Below, piece by piece: positions 1 to 8,398 of a stretch of 64,000 nucleotides of DNA. Source of the stretch: Aquabacterium olei (lineage in GTDB: Bacteria; Pseudomonadota; Gammaproteobacteria; Burkholderiales; Burkholderiaceae_C); NCBI RefSeq assembly GCF_003100395.1, contig NZ_CP029211.1:124001-188000 (forward strand), written 5' to 3'. The notes below the pieces were generated by a model that worked only from the letters and a program-made list of their open reading frames with translations, searched no databases and was not told the DNA's origin. Position numbers and translations under genes: made by a program. How positions within the stretch are numbered: position 1 is the stretch's first letter; the number at the start of each line of letters is the position of its first letter.

Positions 1-2583
1 GGCACCCCCACGCTCGACCTGCGCAATGGCGGTGACGTGACGGTGCAGGCCGGGGGCGACATCCGGGGCGGCATCTACCTGCTGGGCCGGGGTGAAGGCC
101 GGCTGGAAGCAGGCGGCGCCTTCACGACCGGCACCAACGTGAAGCCCGACGTGCCCGGGCAGGGCGCCATCCTCGCCCTGATGGATGGCCACTGGTCGCT
201 GCAGGCACGCACCGGGCTGGAAGTCGCCGCGGTCTACAACCCCACGGCCCTGTCATCGCCCTCGGCCACGCGGATGCCCACCGAAAGTGCGGCCTCCTTC
301 TTCACGTACGGCAGCGACAGCGGCGTGCGGCTGTCCAGCGCCGCGGGTGATGTCGTGTGGAATGCGGAAGGCGCCTTCTCGTCGTTCGAGACGCTGGTGG
401 GCACGGCCACCCGGCCCACCACGGTACAGGGCTACTTCAACTACCTGCATGGCAGTGGCCAACTCATGCCGGCCGCAGACCGCGTGACCCGGTCGCTGGC
501 GGTGAGCAACCGCCTGGCGCAAGTGGCGCCGCCCACCGTGCAGGTCAGCGCCCTGGACGGTGCAGTCAAACTGCTGACATCGGAGCTGTACGCGCTGTGG
601 CTCTTCCCATCCGCCACGGGCAACCTGAGCGTCTATGCGGGCCACGACCTCGCCATCACTGGCGGCAGCCGAGGCGTCATCATGCTGGACGGCGACCCGG
701 CACGCTGGCCGAGCGTCAGCCGCCCTGCCCTGGAAACCGGTTGGACGGACGGTGCCTACGCCACCTTGCGCCCGGCTGAACTCGGCCTGGCGGGTGACAA
801 CCGCAAGCTCTCGGTCGACACCCTTTACAGCAGCACCCTGCACCAGAACGATGCCCTGCCCGCCACGCTGTACGCGGGGGGCAGCATCACCACCGACACG
901 CGGCTGACCGTGCCCAAGGCTGCGGTGGTGGAAGCCGGTGGGGACATCGTGGACCTCAGCTTTGCCGGTCAGCATTTCCACGAGACCGACGTCACGCTGA
1001 TCAAGGCGGGCGGCCGCATCGTGGGACGCGACAACACGCCCAGCGACCGCGACAGCGGCATGATCCAGCTTGCCGGGCCGGGTGAACTGCAGGTCGAAGC
1101 CGGGACCGACCTCGACCTGCGCACGGCGGGCGGCATCCAGACCATTGGCAACCTGCCGGGCAGCTACTACGGCATCTCGGCCTTCAACGTCGGCAACGCC
1201 GCCTTGCCGGACACCGGGGCCAGCGTGCGCGTCAGCGCGGGCATGAACCGGCGTGTCGACGTGGACGCCCTGATGCAACGCTACCTTGCCTCCGACCCGC
1301 AAGCACAGGTGGCGCTGGTGAACCATGTGCGTGGCGTGCTGGCCCTGCCCGCGAGCCAGCTTCCAGATCTAAGCGGCCTCGTGGGCACCGAGTTGCGGAC
1401 GGCATTGGCATCGGCCTTCCCGGCGGCGCTGCAGTACTACAGGCAGTTCAGTCAGGCTCATCAACTGAGCTTCGCCGAGGCGCTGGTCGACCGCGCATTT
1501 GTGGCCCGCTACGTGGCCCCGGGCCAGGCGTACGCCGACGCGTGGGCAGTCCGTGCCAGCGCGCTCGGGCTGGACCCGGCCCGCACCGAAGGCACGGCCT
1601 TCCAGCAGTTCAAGGACGAGATCCTGATGGGCGAGGTACGCCGGCTGGGCCAGCAGGCGGTCGAACTGGCCGACTCGACCGATCCGGCCGAGAACCAGCG
1701 CCGCAAGGCACAACGTGAGGCGCTGTGGGCCCAGGTCGACGAGGCCACCAGCCTGGCCGGACTGGGTGCCGGCTTCCATTTCGACGGCGACATCAACCTG
1801 GCTTCGAGCAAGATCCACACCCTGGCGGATGGCAACCTGTTGTCGGGGGGCGCCGACCTCTTCGCGCCCGGTGGGCAGATCCTGGTGGGCTACTCTTCCT
1901 CGACGCCGACCGACCGGGACAACGCGGCCACGCGCGGCCTGGTGGCCTACAACGGCGGCAGCATCCGCGCATTGGCCGACGCCGACTTCCAGGTCAACAC
2001 CCAGAAGGCCTTTGTGGTCGGTGAAGGTGACCTCGTCCTGTACAGCCGGCGCGGGGCCATCGACTCTGGCCGCGGCTCGAACACGGACGTGACGGTGCCT
2101 GCGCCGGTGCCGGTGGTCGATCCCCTCACGGGGGCGGTGGTGTTCCGCTCACCCGCCGTCACCACCGGCAGCGGCATCGGCCTGCTGAAGAAGGCGGACG
2201 GCACGTCCCGCGGCACGGTGGACCTCTTCGCGCCCATCGGCGGTGTGCTGGCGCTCGACACCTTCATCCGCAACGAGTCGGGCGGAGACATCCGCGTGGC
2301 CGGGCCGGTCAAGGGCGGCGACAACCTCAAGGGCAACGTCAAGGGCGGTGCGCCCACCGTCGCCCGTCCGTCGGTGAAGGTCGGCACCAAGCTACCCGGA
2401 GAAGCCACCTCGGGCGCCACGCAGCTGGCCGAGGCCAGCCAGGCCGCGCGCCGCAAGGAGACCAACGGGATCCTCACGGTGGAATTGCTGAGCCTCGGCG
2501 ATGAAGGCGTGACCCGGGGCGGTGCCCCCCAGGCGGGCTCGGCCTCGCCCTGCCCGCCGAACGATCCCGACTGCGCCCGCTGA
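1..2583 (+). CDS. Filamentous haemagglutinin-like giant surface protein, C-terminal part (5' end outside window)
   Basis: The frame is open from base 1, so this is the last ~860 residues of a larger protein. The visible part is full of beta-helix-like repeats rich in Gly, Asp and Ala ('VQAGGDI', 'LEAGGAF', 'VEAGGDIVDL', 'IKAGGRI'), typical of two-partner-secreted filamentous haemagglutinins, here most like the DUF3739 type. A charged segment at about residues 430-590 interrupts the repeats and may be helical. The end is Pro/Cys-containing ('CPPNDPDCAR'), and two cysteines that close together could form a small disulfide loop. Such proteins are normally secreted adhesins. No TpsB-type exporter is visible, although one could lie upstream. 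The following genes encode an ExbB/ExbD/TonB/porin set on the same strand. Family call is firm for the repeat type; exact function is unknown. Confidence 0.8.
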   Translation, partial: GTPTLDLRNGGDVTVQAGGDIRGGIYLLGRGEGRLEAGGAFTTGTNVKPDVPGQGAILALMDGHWSLQARTGLEVAAVYNPTALSSPSATRMPTESAASFFTYGSDSGVRLSSAAGDVVWNAEGAFSSFETLVGTATRPTTVQGYFNYLHGSGQLMPAADRVTRSLAVSNRLAQVAPPTVQVSALDGAVKLLTSELYALWLFPSATGNLSVYAGHDLAITGGSRGVIMLDGDPARWPSVSRPALETGWTDGAYATLRPAELGLAGDNRKLSVDTLYSSTLHQNDALPATLYAGGSITTDTRLTVPKAAVVEAGGDIVDLSFAGQHFHETDVTLIKAGGRIVGRDNTPSDRDSGMIQLAGPGELQVEAGTDLDLRTAGGIQTIGNLPGSYYGISAFNVGNAALPDTGASVRVSAGMNRRVDVDALMQRYLASDPQAQVALVNHVRGVLALPASQLPDLSGLVGTELRTALASAFPAALQYYRQFSQAHQLSFAEALVDRAFVARYVAPGQAYADAWAVRASALGLDPARTEGTAFQQFKDEILMGEVRRLGQQAVELADSTDPAENQRRKAQREALWAQVDEATSLAGLGAGFHFDGDINLASSKIHTLADGNLLSGGADLFAPGGQILVGYSSSTPTDRDNAATRGLVAYNGGSIRALADADFQVNTQKAFVVGEGDLVLYSRRGAIDSGRGSNTDVTVPAPVPVVDPLTGAVVFRSPAVTTGSGIGLLKKADGTSRGTVDLFAPIGGVLALDTFIRNESGGDIRVAGPVKGGDNLKGNVKGGAPTVARPSVKVGTKLPGEATSGATQLAEASQAARRKETNGILTVELLSLGDEGVTRGGAPQAGSASPCPPNDPDCAR

Positions 2584-2601
2584 CAACGGGCGGCGCTCGC
2601 T

Positions 2602-2658
2602 CCGATGGTCCGATCTGCACCACCTGTCCAGGGGGCGCTGGTCCGATCGGACCATCGG
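2602..2658. promoter_or_regulatory. Nested palindromes, candidate operator or terminator
   Basis: A 13-bp perfect inverted repeat (2602-2614 and 2646-2658) encloses a 31-base spacer. The right arm overlaps a 16-bp perfect palindrome, tggtccgatcggacca, at 2639-2654, and the left arm carries a half copy (tggtccgatc, 2606-2615). Repeated half-sites look more like an operator than a terminator, and there is no T tract. It lies between the adhesin gene and the exbB-like gene. Confidence 0.45.
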
Positions 2659-2665
2659 CTTTACC

Positions 2666-2684
2666 AAGGGGGACACACCCCCTT
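2666..2684. terminator. G5/C5 hairpin after the adhesin gene
   Basis: A 7-bp stem (aaggggg/ccccctt) closes on a 5-base loop. It follows the adhesin stop and lies 37 bases before the next start. No U-run follows, so it could be a weak terminator or an mRNA processing/attenuation stem. Confidence 0.4.
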
Positions 2685-2720
2685 CTGACAATCGCTCACC
2701 TGTCCTGAACATCTGTTGCC

Positions 2721-4418
2721 ATGAATGCCGTCCGGAAAGCTGTCTGCCTGATTGCCATGTTGTCTGCCTTCGCCAGTGCGCCTGCGCGTGCCTGGTGGGA
2801 TGCCGACTACAAACAGCGCACGCGTGTGACGCTGAACACGTCCAGCGATGGCGTGACCACGCAGGAGGCGCTCGCGGGTCCGGTCATTCCGGTGCGCCTG
2901 CATTCGGGCAACTTCGATTTTGTGGGGGCGCGCGAAGATGGCAGTGACCTGCGCGTCGTCGCCGCAGACGACAAGACCCCGCTGAAGTTCTGGGTCGAGC
3001 GCTTCGATGGTGCAAATGAACTGGCCGTGCTGTGGGTGCAGCTGCCGAACGTGGCACCGGGCACGGACAAGAACGCCGTGTACGTGTATGCCGGCCACGA
3101 CAAGGCGACTGCCGAGAACACATCGCCCAAGCTCTTCGACGCCGCCATGCGGGCCGTGGTCCCCTTCAGCAGCCAGGCCGGTGAAGAACTCCTCAGTGGC
3201 CTGCAGCCTGCCGGGCCGGTGGCGCAGGAAGCGAACGGTCTGATCGGTGCAGCGGCCCGGCTTCAGGGGCAGCCGCTGACCTGGAAGGGCGAGACGCTGA
3301 AGGGCGACCCGCAAGGGCCTCACAGTGTGAGCCTGTGGCTGAAGCCGGCCACGCTGGATGGCACGGTGTTCGAACAGGGGGCGCTCAAGCTGGTTGTGGC
3401 CGGCGGATCGCTCAAGGCCACGCTTGGTGCGGCGCAGGCCGCAGGCGGCACGCTGCCGGCGTCTTCCTGGGCACACCTCGCCGTCACGGTCGGCGCGGGC
3501 AAGCTGACCCTGTATGTGAACGGTGCACAGGCGGCACAAACCGACCTCGCGGGCGGGCAGGCACCCATTGCCGGCGAGATCTCGGTCGGTGCCGGCCTGA
3601 CCGGTCAGGTCGATCAGCTGGAGGTGGCCAACACCGTGCGCAGCAGCGACTGGGTGAAGTTCGCCCACGCGGCGCAGGGCGCCGAAGCCAAGCTGGTTCT
3701 GTCGGTGACGCAGACGCCCGAGACCGCCGAGTCCGAAGCGCAAGCCGGTGAGGCAGGCCACTTCGCCATCCTGGTCGACAACCTCACCACCGACGCCTGG
3801 GTCGTGATCGTGATCCTGGCCATCATGTTCGTCATCGCCGTCTGGGTCATGTACGACAAGGCCGTGCTGGTGGGCCGCGCCGACAAGGACAACCGCCGCT
3901 TCCTGGCCGCGTTCCGCGACAGCAAGGACGTGATGTCCGTGGCGGCGCAAGGCATGCCGCACTCGCAGCTGGCGCGGCTGTACCAGGCTGGGTTGCGCGA
4001 GTTGCGCAAGCGGGATGTCGGCGCACCCGGCGCAGCGCCACTGAGCGGCGCCTCGATCGACGCGGTGAAGGCCGCCATCGACGCCGACCTGGTGCGCGAG
4101 GGACACACGCTCAACAGCCGCATCGTGCTGCTGACCATCGCGATCTCCGGTGGGCCCTTTCTGGGGCTGCTCGGCACGGTTGTCGGCGTCATGATCACCT
4201 TCGCGGCCATCGCTGCCGCGGGCGACGTCAACGTCAACGCCATCGCCCCGGGCATTGCGGCTGCGCTGCTGGCCACGGTGGCCGGCCTGGGCGTCGCCAT
4301 CCCGGCGCTCTTTGGCTACAACTACCTGGCATCACGCATCAAGTCGATCTCGGCCGACATGAGCATCTTTGTCGACGAGTTCGTGACGCGCGTGGCCGAA
4401 AACCACGGCGCACGCTGA
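2721..4418 (+). CDS. ExbB/MotA/TolQ proton-channel protein with periplasmic DUF2341 and LamG-like domains
   Basis: This is a 565-residue inner-membrane protein. Residues 1-24 are a signal peptide ending ARA. A DUF2341-like domain spans about 28-140 (starts WWDADYKQRTRV). A LamG/concanavalin-like fold covers about 195-320 ('SVSLWLKP', 'WAHLAVTV', 'LTLYVNG'). Transmembrane helices lie near 359-378, 467-497 and 510-534. The last two carry the ExbB/TolQ pattern 'LGLLGTVVGVM' and 'GIAAALLATVAGLGVAIPA'. Ordinary ExbB is about 240 residues, so the N-terminal half is an added periplasmic binding-like module. ExbB forms the proton channel that powers TonB-type proteins. The next three genes supply ExbD twice and TonB, with 7-13 base gaps, so an operon is near certain. 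The ligand of the LamG-like domain is unknown. Confidence 0.88.
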   Translation: MNAVRKAVCLIAMLSAFASAPARAWWDADYKQRTRVTLNTSSDGVTTQEALAGPVIPVRLHSGNFDFVGAREDGSDLRVVAADDKTPLKFWVERFDGANELAVLWVQLPNVAPGTDKNAVYVYAGHDKATAENTSPKLFDAAMRAVVPFSSQAGEELLSGLQPAGPVAQEANGLIGAAARLQGQPLTWKGETLKGDPQGPHSVSLWLKPATLDGTVFEQGALKLVVAGGSLKATLGAAQAAGGTLPASSWAHLAVTVGAGKLTLYVNGAQAAQTDLAGGQAPIAGEISVGAGLTGQVDQLEVANTVRSSDWVKFAHAAQGAEAKLVLSVTQTPETAESEAQAGEAGHFAILVDNLTTDAWVVIVILAIMFVIAVWVMYDKAVLVGRADKDNRRFLAAFRDSKDVMSVAAQGMPHSQLARLYQAGLRELRKRDVGAPGAAPLSGASIDAVKAAIDADLVREGHTLNSRIVLLTIAISGGPFLGLLGTVVGVMITFAAIAAAGDVNVNAIAPGIAAALLATVAGLGVAIPALFGYNYLASRIKSISADMSIFVDEFVTRVAENHGAR

Positions 4419-4431
4419 GCGCGAGGCAGTC

Positions 4432-4839
4432 ATGGCCGGTGACATCAAAGGCGATCTGCAGGCGTATGACGACATCAACGTCACGCCCATGCTGGACCTG
4501 GCCTACGTGCTGCTCGTCGTCTTCATCATCATGACGACCGCTTCGGTGCAGGGCGTGAAGGTGGAGAGCCCGCAGACGCTGGCGGCCAACAACCTGGCCA
4601 AGCCGCAAACCAAGGGCATCACGATCACCGCCGACGGGCAGGTGTACCTCGATGCCTACCCGGTGAGCCTGGAGGAGCTGCAGTCCACGCTGGCGCAGTA
4701 CAAGGCCGCCAATCCGGCCCTGCCCGTGATCCTGAAGGCCGATGCCGCGGCGCAGTACGACAAGGTGATGGCGGTGCTCGAGATCGCCAAGCGCCTGGAC
4801 ATCACCGAAATCGGTCTGGCGACCAAACGGGCGCAGTGA
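4432..4839 (+). CDS. exbD: ExbD/TolR-type proton-channel subunit, first copy
   Basis: This 135-residue protein has a short cytoplasmic N-terminus, one membrane helix (about 18-42) and a periplasmic ExbD domain. The helix carries the family motif 'INVTPMLDLAYVLL', whose Asp is the proton-accepting residue of ExbD/TolR. It starts 13 bases after the ExbB-like stop and is followed 7 bases later by a second ExbD. The periplasmic part contains 'ITITADGQVYLDAYPVSLEEL', typical of ExbD. It acts with ExbB to convert the proton gradient into movement of a TonB protein. Confidence 0.9.
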   Translation: MAGDIKGDLQAYDDINVTPMLDLAYVLLVVFIIMTTASVQGVKVESPQTLAANNLAKPQTKGITITADGQVYLDAYPVSLEELQSTLAQYKAANPALPVILKADAAAQYDKVMAVLEIAKRLDITEIGLATKRAQ

Positions 4840-4846
4840 GGGCGAC

Positions 4847-5248
4847 ATGCAGGTTCAGGACGACACCCGGCCCTACGACAGCATCAACGTCACGCCCATG
4901 CTCGATCTGGCGTACGTGCTGCTCGTCGTGTTCATCCTCATGACGACGGCGTCGGTGCAGGGCCTCACGGTCAACATGCCCAAGCCCAGCAACAAGCCGA
5001 GCACCGAGAAGCACGAGTTGAAGGTCGTGCAGGTGATGGCCGATGGCGCGTTGCTCCTCAACGGCGCGGCCATCAGCATGGCGGATCTGGAGCGCCAGCT
5101 CGCGGACGCCCGAGCACGCGACCCGAAGATGAGCGTCGCCATCAAGGGCGATGCACGCACGCACTACGCCAAGGTGGTGGCCGTGATCGACCTGTGCAAC
5201 AAGCTCGAGGTGGGCATGGGCCTCGTCACCTCGCGCATCGGGACCTGA
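4847..5248 (+). CDS. exbD: ExbD/TolR-type proton-channel subunit, second copy
   Basis: This 133-residue paralogue of the preceding gene shares the 'SINVTPMLDLAYVLLVVF' helix with its channel Asp and 'MTTASVQG' just after it. The periplasmic domain differs ('MADGALLLNGAAISMADLE'), so the two ExbD proteins are not a recent tandem copy. Some TonB systems do use paired ExbD proteins. The gene sits between exbD-1 (7-base gap) and the tonB-like gene (9-base gap). Confidence 0.9.
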   Translation: MQVQDDTRPYDSINVTPMLDLAYVLLVVFILMTTASVQGLTVNMPKPSNKPSTEKHELKVVQVMADGALLLNGAAISMADLERQLADARARDPKMSVAIKGDARTHYAKVVAVIDLCNKLEVGMGLVTSRIGT

Positions 5249-5257
5249 GGAAACGAC

Positions 5258-5959
5258 ATGGCCGAGCTGGCACTGAATCCGACTCCGGACGGTGGCGCTG
5301 CCGAGGGTGGCAAGCTGCGCTGGCTGGCGCCTGCAGTCATCACCGTGTTGCTGGTCTGCGGTGCGGGTTGGTTGTTTTCCACCCTGGGGGACGGCCCTGC
5401 CCCGCCCCGGCGCCAGACGGTGAAGATCGCGGTGCTGCCCGACACGCCGCCGCCTCCGCCTCCGCCCAAGGAAGAGAAGAAGCCCGAGCCCGACAAGCAG
5501 CCGCAGCAGGCTCAGCCCGTGCCCATGCAGCAGCCCAAGCCGATGGAAGCCCCGCCTGAGCCGCAGCAGCTGAAGATGGACGGCCCGGCGGGCGATGGGC
5601 CCAGTGCCTTTGCCGCTGGCACTGTCTCGCAGGACTACAAGGGTGGCGCGATCGGAACCGGCCCGGGCGGCGGCAACCGCATGCAGTTTGCGTTCTTCAC
5701 CAACCGCCTGCTGCGCCACATCCAGACCGAGCTGGCCCGTCGCGCCGAACTCAAAGGCAGCGATTACCGCGTCAACGTGCGTGTCTGGCTGGCGGACGAC
5801 GGCCAACTTCACCGCATCGAGCTGGCCTCGTCTTCCGGTGACCCGCAGACCGACCGCCTGCTGCAGGAGGCGCTGACCCGCCTGCCCGCCATTGACCAGG
5901 TCCCATCCAATCTGCCGCAACCCCTGTCCATGCGCATCACCAACCGCGTGACGGGCTGA
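5258..5959 (+). CDS. TonB-like energy transducer
   Basis: This 233-residue protein has the TonB layout. There is a cytoplasmic N-terminus, one membrane helix (about 25-45), and a Pro-rich, charged periplasmic spacer (about 50-115, with runs of Pro and 'KEEKKPEPDKQPQQ'). A C-terminal TonB-like domain follows (about 145-233, containing 'YRVNVRVWLADDGQLHRIEL' and 'ALTRLPAIDQ'). TonB carries ExbB/ExbD energy to outer-membrane proteins. The only outer-membrane candidate in this operon is the putative porin immediately downstream; no TonB-dependent receptor with a plug domain is seen. The partner is therefore open. Confidence 0.82.
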   Translation: MAELALNPTPDGGAAEGGKLRWLAPAVITVLLVCGAGWLFSTLGDGPAPPRRQTVKIAVLPDTPPPPPPPKEEKKPEPDKQPQQAQPVPMQQPKPMEAPPEPQQLKMDGPAGDGPSAFAAGTVSQDYKGGAIGTGPGGGNRMQFAFFTNRLLRHIQTELARRAELKGSDYRVNVRVWLADDGQLHRIELASSSGDPQTDRLLQEALTRLPAIDQVPSNLPQPLSMRITNRVTG

Positions 5960-5973
5960 CCGTCCTCCATCCC

Positions 5974-7722
5974 ATGAAGTTCACATCTGTTCCTGTCCGG
6001 CCCACCCTGATGGCGCTGTCCGTGCTGGCTGTCCTCGCTGCCCCCGCGGCCCGGGCCGACCAGGCATCCGCCATCGAAGCGGCACACCAGACGACGCTGA
6101 GCCTGATTGAAGTGCTGGTGGAATCCGGCGTGCTGACACGGGACAAGGCCGATGCCATCCTGAAGCAGGCCCAGCAGCGGGCGGCACAGGCCGTTGCAGC
6201 GAAACCGGCTGGCGCGGGCACCTTGCAGGCGAACCAGGAGCCCGGCGGAACCGGCACCGGCGCACGCCCCGTGATCCGTGTGCCCTACCTCAGCGAGGCA
6301 GCGCGCACCCAACTGCGCAACGAGGTGCGGGAAGAGGTGCTGGCCCAGGCCCGACAGGAACGCTGGGGGGTGCCGAACGCGCCGTCCTGGATCGACCGAG
6401 TGCGCATCGAGGGCGACATCCGCTACCGCTATCAGAAGGACCGCCCTTCCAGCGACAACACCCCGGCCGACGACTACGTGGCCGCGCTGTTCAGCGGAAC
6501 TGGCGGCCTGACCCGTGCGGCCGATTTCATGGGCTACGAAGCCGTGACCATCGATGGTGCGGACTACGCGCTGGCGTCGGGTAACACGCAGAAGGCCCGC
6601 AGCCGCGAGCGACTCCGTGCGCGCCTGGCGATCTCGGCCAAGGTCAGCGACGAAGTCGGAGCCGGGTTCCGGCTGACCACCGGCAGCGCGACGGACCGCG
6701 TCTCCACCAACCAGACGCTGGGCCAGGACTTCAACAAGTACCAGGTGTTTCTCGACCGGGCTTTCCTGCGCCTGGATCCGAACGAGTACGTGACCCTGCA
6801 GGCGGGGCGCATTCCCAACCCGTGGTTCGGCACCGAAATGGTCTGGTCGGAAAACCTCAACTTCGAAGGCGTGGCTGCCAGCGCGCGGTGGTTCAACGAA
6901 GACCGCACCGCCGTTCCGTTCGCCACGGTCGGCTGGTTCCCGATCCGCGAGCAACGGCCGGGCGAGCGCGGCGGGCGATCCCTGATCGGCGCGCAGGTTG
7001 GCGCGCAGCTCGAGCCGACCTCTCGCACCAAGGTGAAACTTGGTCTGGCTTACTACCGCTACCAGAATCTGGAAGGCCGCGAAGACAACGGCTACTACGT
7101 CGAGTCCAGCGGCGGGAGTGTGGCCGACCCCATCGTGTACGGACGCCACGAGTACGGCCGCAACCTGCGCCAGAAGGGCAACACGCTGTTTCAGACCAAC
7201 CCGGCCGACCTGACGCCGGTCTGGGGCCTGGCCTACAAGTTCGAGCCGATGGTGTTGACCGCGTCGGCAGAGTTCATGCACTTTGCGCCCTTCAGCCTGA
7301 TGGTGTCGGCCGAGTACGCGAAGAACCTGGGCTTCGATGTCGCTGACTTCCGCCGACGTGCGGGCAGCGCCTTTGCCCGCGTGAACCCGGGTGGCAAGGA
7401 CGACGGCTACATCATGAAGGCCGCGTTCGGCTGGCCCGAGGTGACCGACCTAGGCCACTGGCAGCTCACGACCTCGTACCGCCACATCGGCTCGGACGCG
7501 GTGCTCGACGCCTTCAACGACAGCGACCTCGGCCTCGGGGGCACCAACCTCGAGGGCTACACGCTCGGCTTCAACCTCGGGCTGGCCCGCCAGACGATGC
7601 TGGGCGTGCGCTACCTGGCCGGCCGCACGATCGACTCTCCGCTCAACAACCTGACCAACGCCCAGAGCAAGGCGAAGTACCAGGTCAACACGCTGCAGGT
7701 GGATCTCAATGTGCGCTTCTGA
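5974..7722 (+). CDS. Putative porin (outer-membrane beta-barrel)
   Basis: The protein has 582 residues with a clear signal peptide ending ARA (about residue 29). A short helical N-terminal segment (about 33-75, 'LSLIEVLVESGVLTRDKADAILKQ') resembles the oligomerisation helices of the 'putative porin' family. After a linker, the rest alternates hydrophobic and polar residues as barrel strands do ('VRIEGDIRYRYQ', 'LRARLAISAKV', 'VTLQAGRIPNPW') and ends in '...QVDLNVRF', an aromatic C-terminus typical of outer-membrane barrels. It follows tonB by 14 bases. The family is widespread in Proteobacteria without a defined substrate. In this operon it could be the outer-membrane element served by the ExbB/ExbD/TonB set. 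Confidence 0.78.
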   Translation: MKFTSVPVRPTLMALSVLAVLAAPAARADQASAIEAAHQTTLSLIEVLVESGVLTRDKADAILKQAQQRAAQAVAAKPAGAGTLQANQEPGGTGTGARPVIRVPYLSEAARTQLRNEVREEVLAQARQERWGVPNAPSWIDRVRIEGDIRYRYQKDRPSSDNTPADDYVAALFSGTGGLTRAADFMGYEAVTIDGADYALASGNTQKARSRERLRARLAISAKVSDEVGAGFRLTTGSATDRVSTNQTLGQDFNKYQVFLDRAFLRLDPNEYVTLQAGRIPNPWFGTEMVWSENLNFEGVAASARWFNEDRTAVPFATVGWFPIREQRPGERGGRSLIGAQVGAQLEPTSRTKVKLGLAYYRYQNLEGREDNGYYVESSGGSVADPIVYGRHEYGRNLRQKGNTLFQTNPADLTPVWGLAYKFEPMVLTASAEFMHFAPFSLMVSAEYAKNLGFDVADFRRRAGSAFARVNPGGKDDGYIMKAAFGWPEVTDLGHWQLTTSYRHIGSDAVLDAFNDSDLGLGGTNLEGYTLGFNLGLARQTMLGVRYLAGRTIDSPLNNLTNAQSKAKYQVNTLQVDLNVRF

Positions 7723-7747
7723 CCTTCGGCCTCGCGCAACGACGCGC

Positions 7748-8383
7748 ATGACCTGGGCGAAAGGCTGCGTGTGGATGGCCGTCGCGCTGGCGGCTGTGCT
7801 GCCGGCCCACGCCCAGTCCGACCGGGAACGCGAGCAGATCCGCCGCCTGCGAGAGCAACTACGCCAGCAACAGCAGGTGCAGTCGGAACTGCAGGCCAGT
7901 CAACAGGCCGCCCAGGCCGCAGTGGCACGCCAGAAAGGCGAGTTCGACAGCGCACTGGCGGCGGCACGGGCGGGCCAGGGTGCGGCGGCACGCAAGCTTC
8001 AGGCCTTGCAGGAGGAAACCAGCGGCTTGCGCGCCGACCGGACCCGTCTGGAGGCCGAGTTGCAGCAGGCGCGTGAAGAAGTGGCGCGCCTGAACGATGC
8101 CAGCCGCCAGGCCCGTTCTGCCGCCCAACAGGCCGAGCAACGCGCCCAACAACAGCTCACCGCCCAAGGGCAGAGCCTGGCTTCCTGCCGCGCAGACAAC
8201 GCCACCCTGACGGCACTGGGCCAGGAACTGCTGGCCCGCTACGAGAACAAGGGCTTGCTCGACGTCTTCCAGGAAAACGAGCCCTTTGTCCAGGCAGGCC
8301 GCGTGACGCTGGAAAACGCCCAGGCCACCTACGCCGAGCGCCTGGCCAAGGCCCGCCAGCGCGCCGCACCCGACGCCCGCTAA
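7748..8383 (+). CDS. Periplasmic coiled-coil protein
   Basis: I take the ATG at 7748 because it gives a good signal peptide ('MTWAKGCVWMAVALAAVLPAHA'); an upstream ATG at 7709 overlaps the porin gene. The mature protein (about 190 residues) is almost all Gln/Glu/Arg/Ala-rich heptad helix ('REQLRQQQQVQSELQASQQ', 'RAEQRAQQQ'), so a long coiled coil. It has no enzymatic motif. The C-terminal 50 residues ('ALGQELLARYENKGLLDVFQENEPFVQAGRV') look globular. As the last gene of the adhesin/ExbB/TonB/porin operon it may be a periplasmic spacer or chaperone. Its role is not known. Confidence 0.7.
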   Translation: MTWAKGCVWMAVALAAVLPAHAQSDREREQIRRLREQLRQQQQVQSELQASQQAAQAAVARQKGEFDSALAAARAGQGAAARKLQALQEETSGLRADRTRLEAELQQAREEVARLNDASRQARSAAQQAEQRAQQQLTAQGQSLASCRADNATLTALGQELLARYENKGLLDVFQENEPFVQAGRVTLENAQATYAERLAKARQRAAPDAR

Positions 8384-8398
8384 CCAGCCGCGCCGCCG

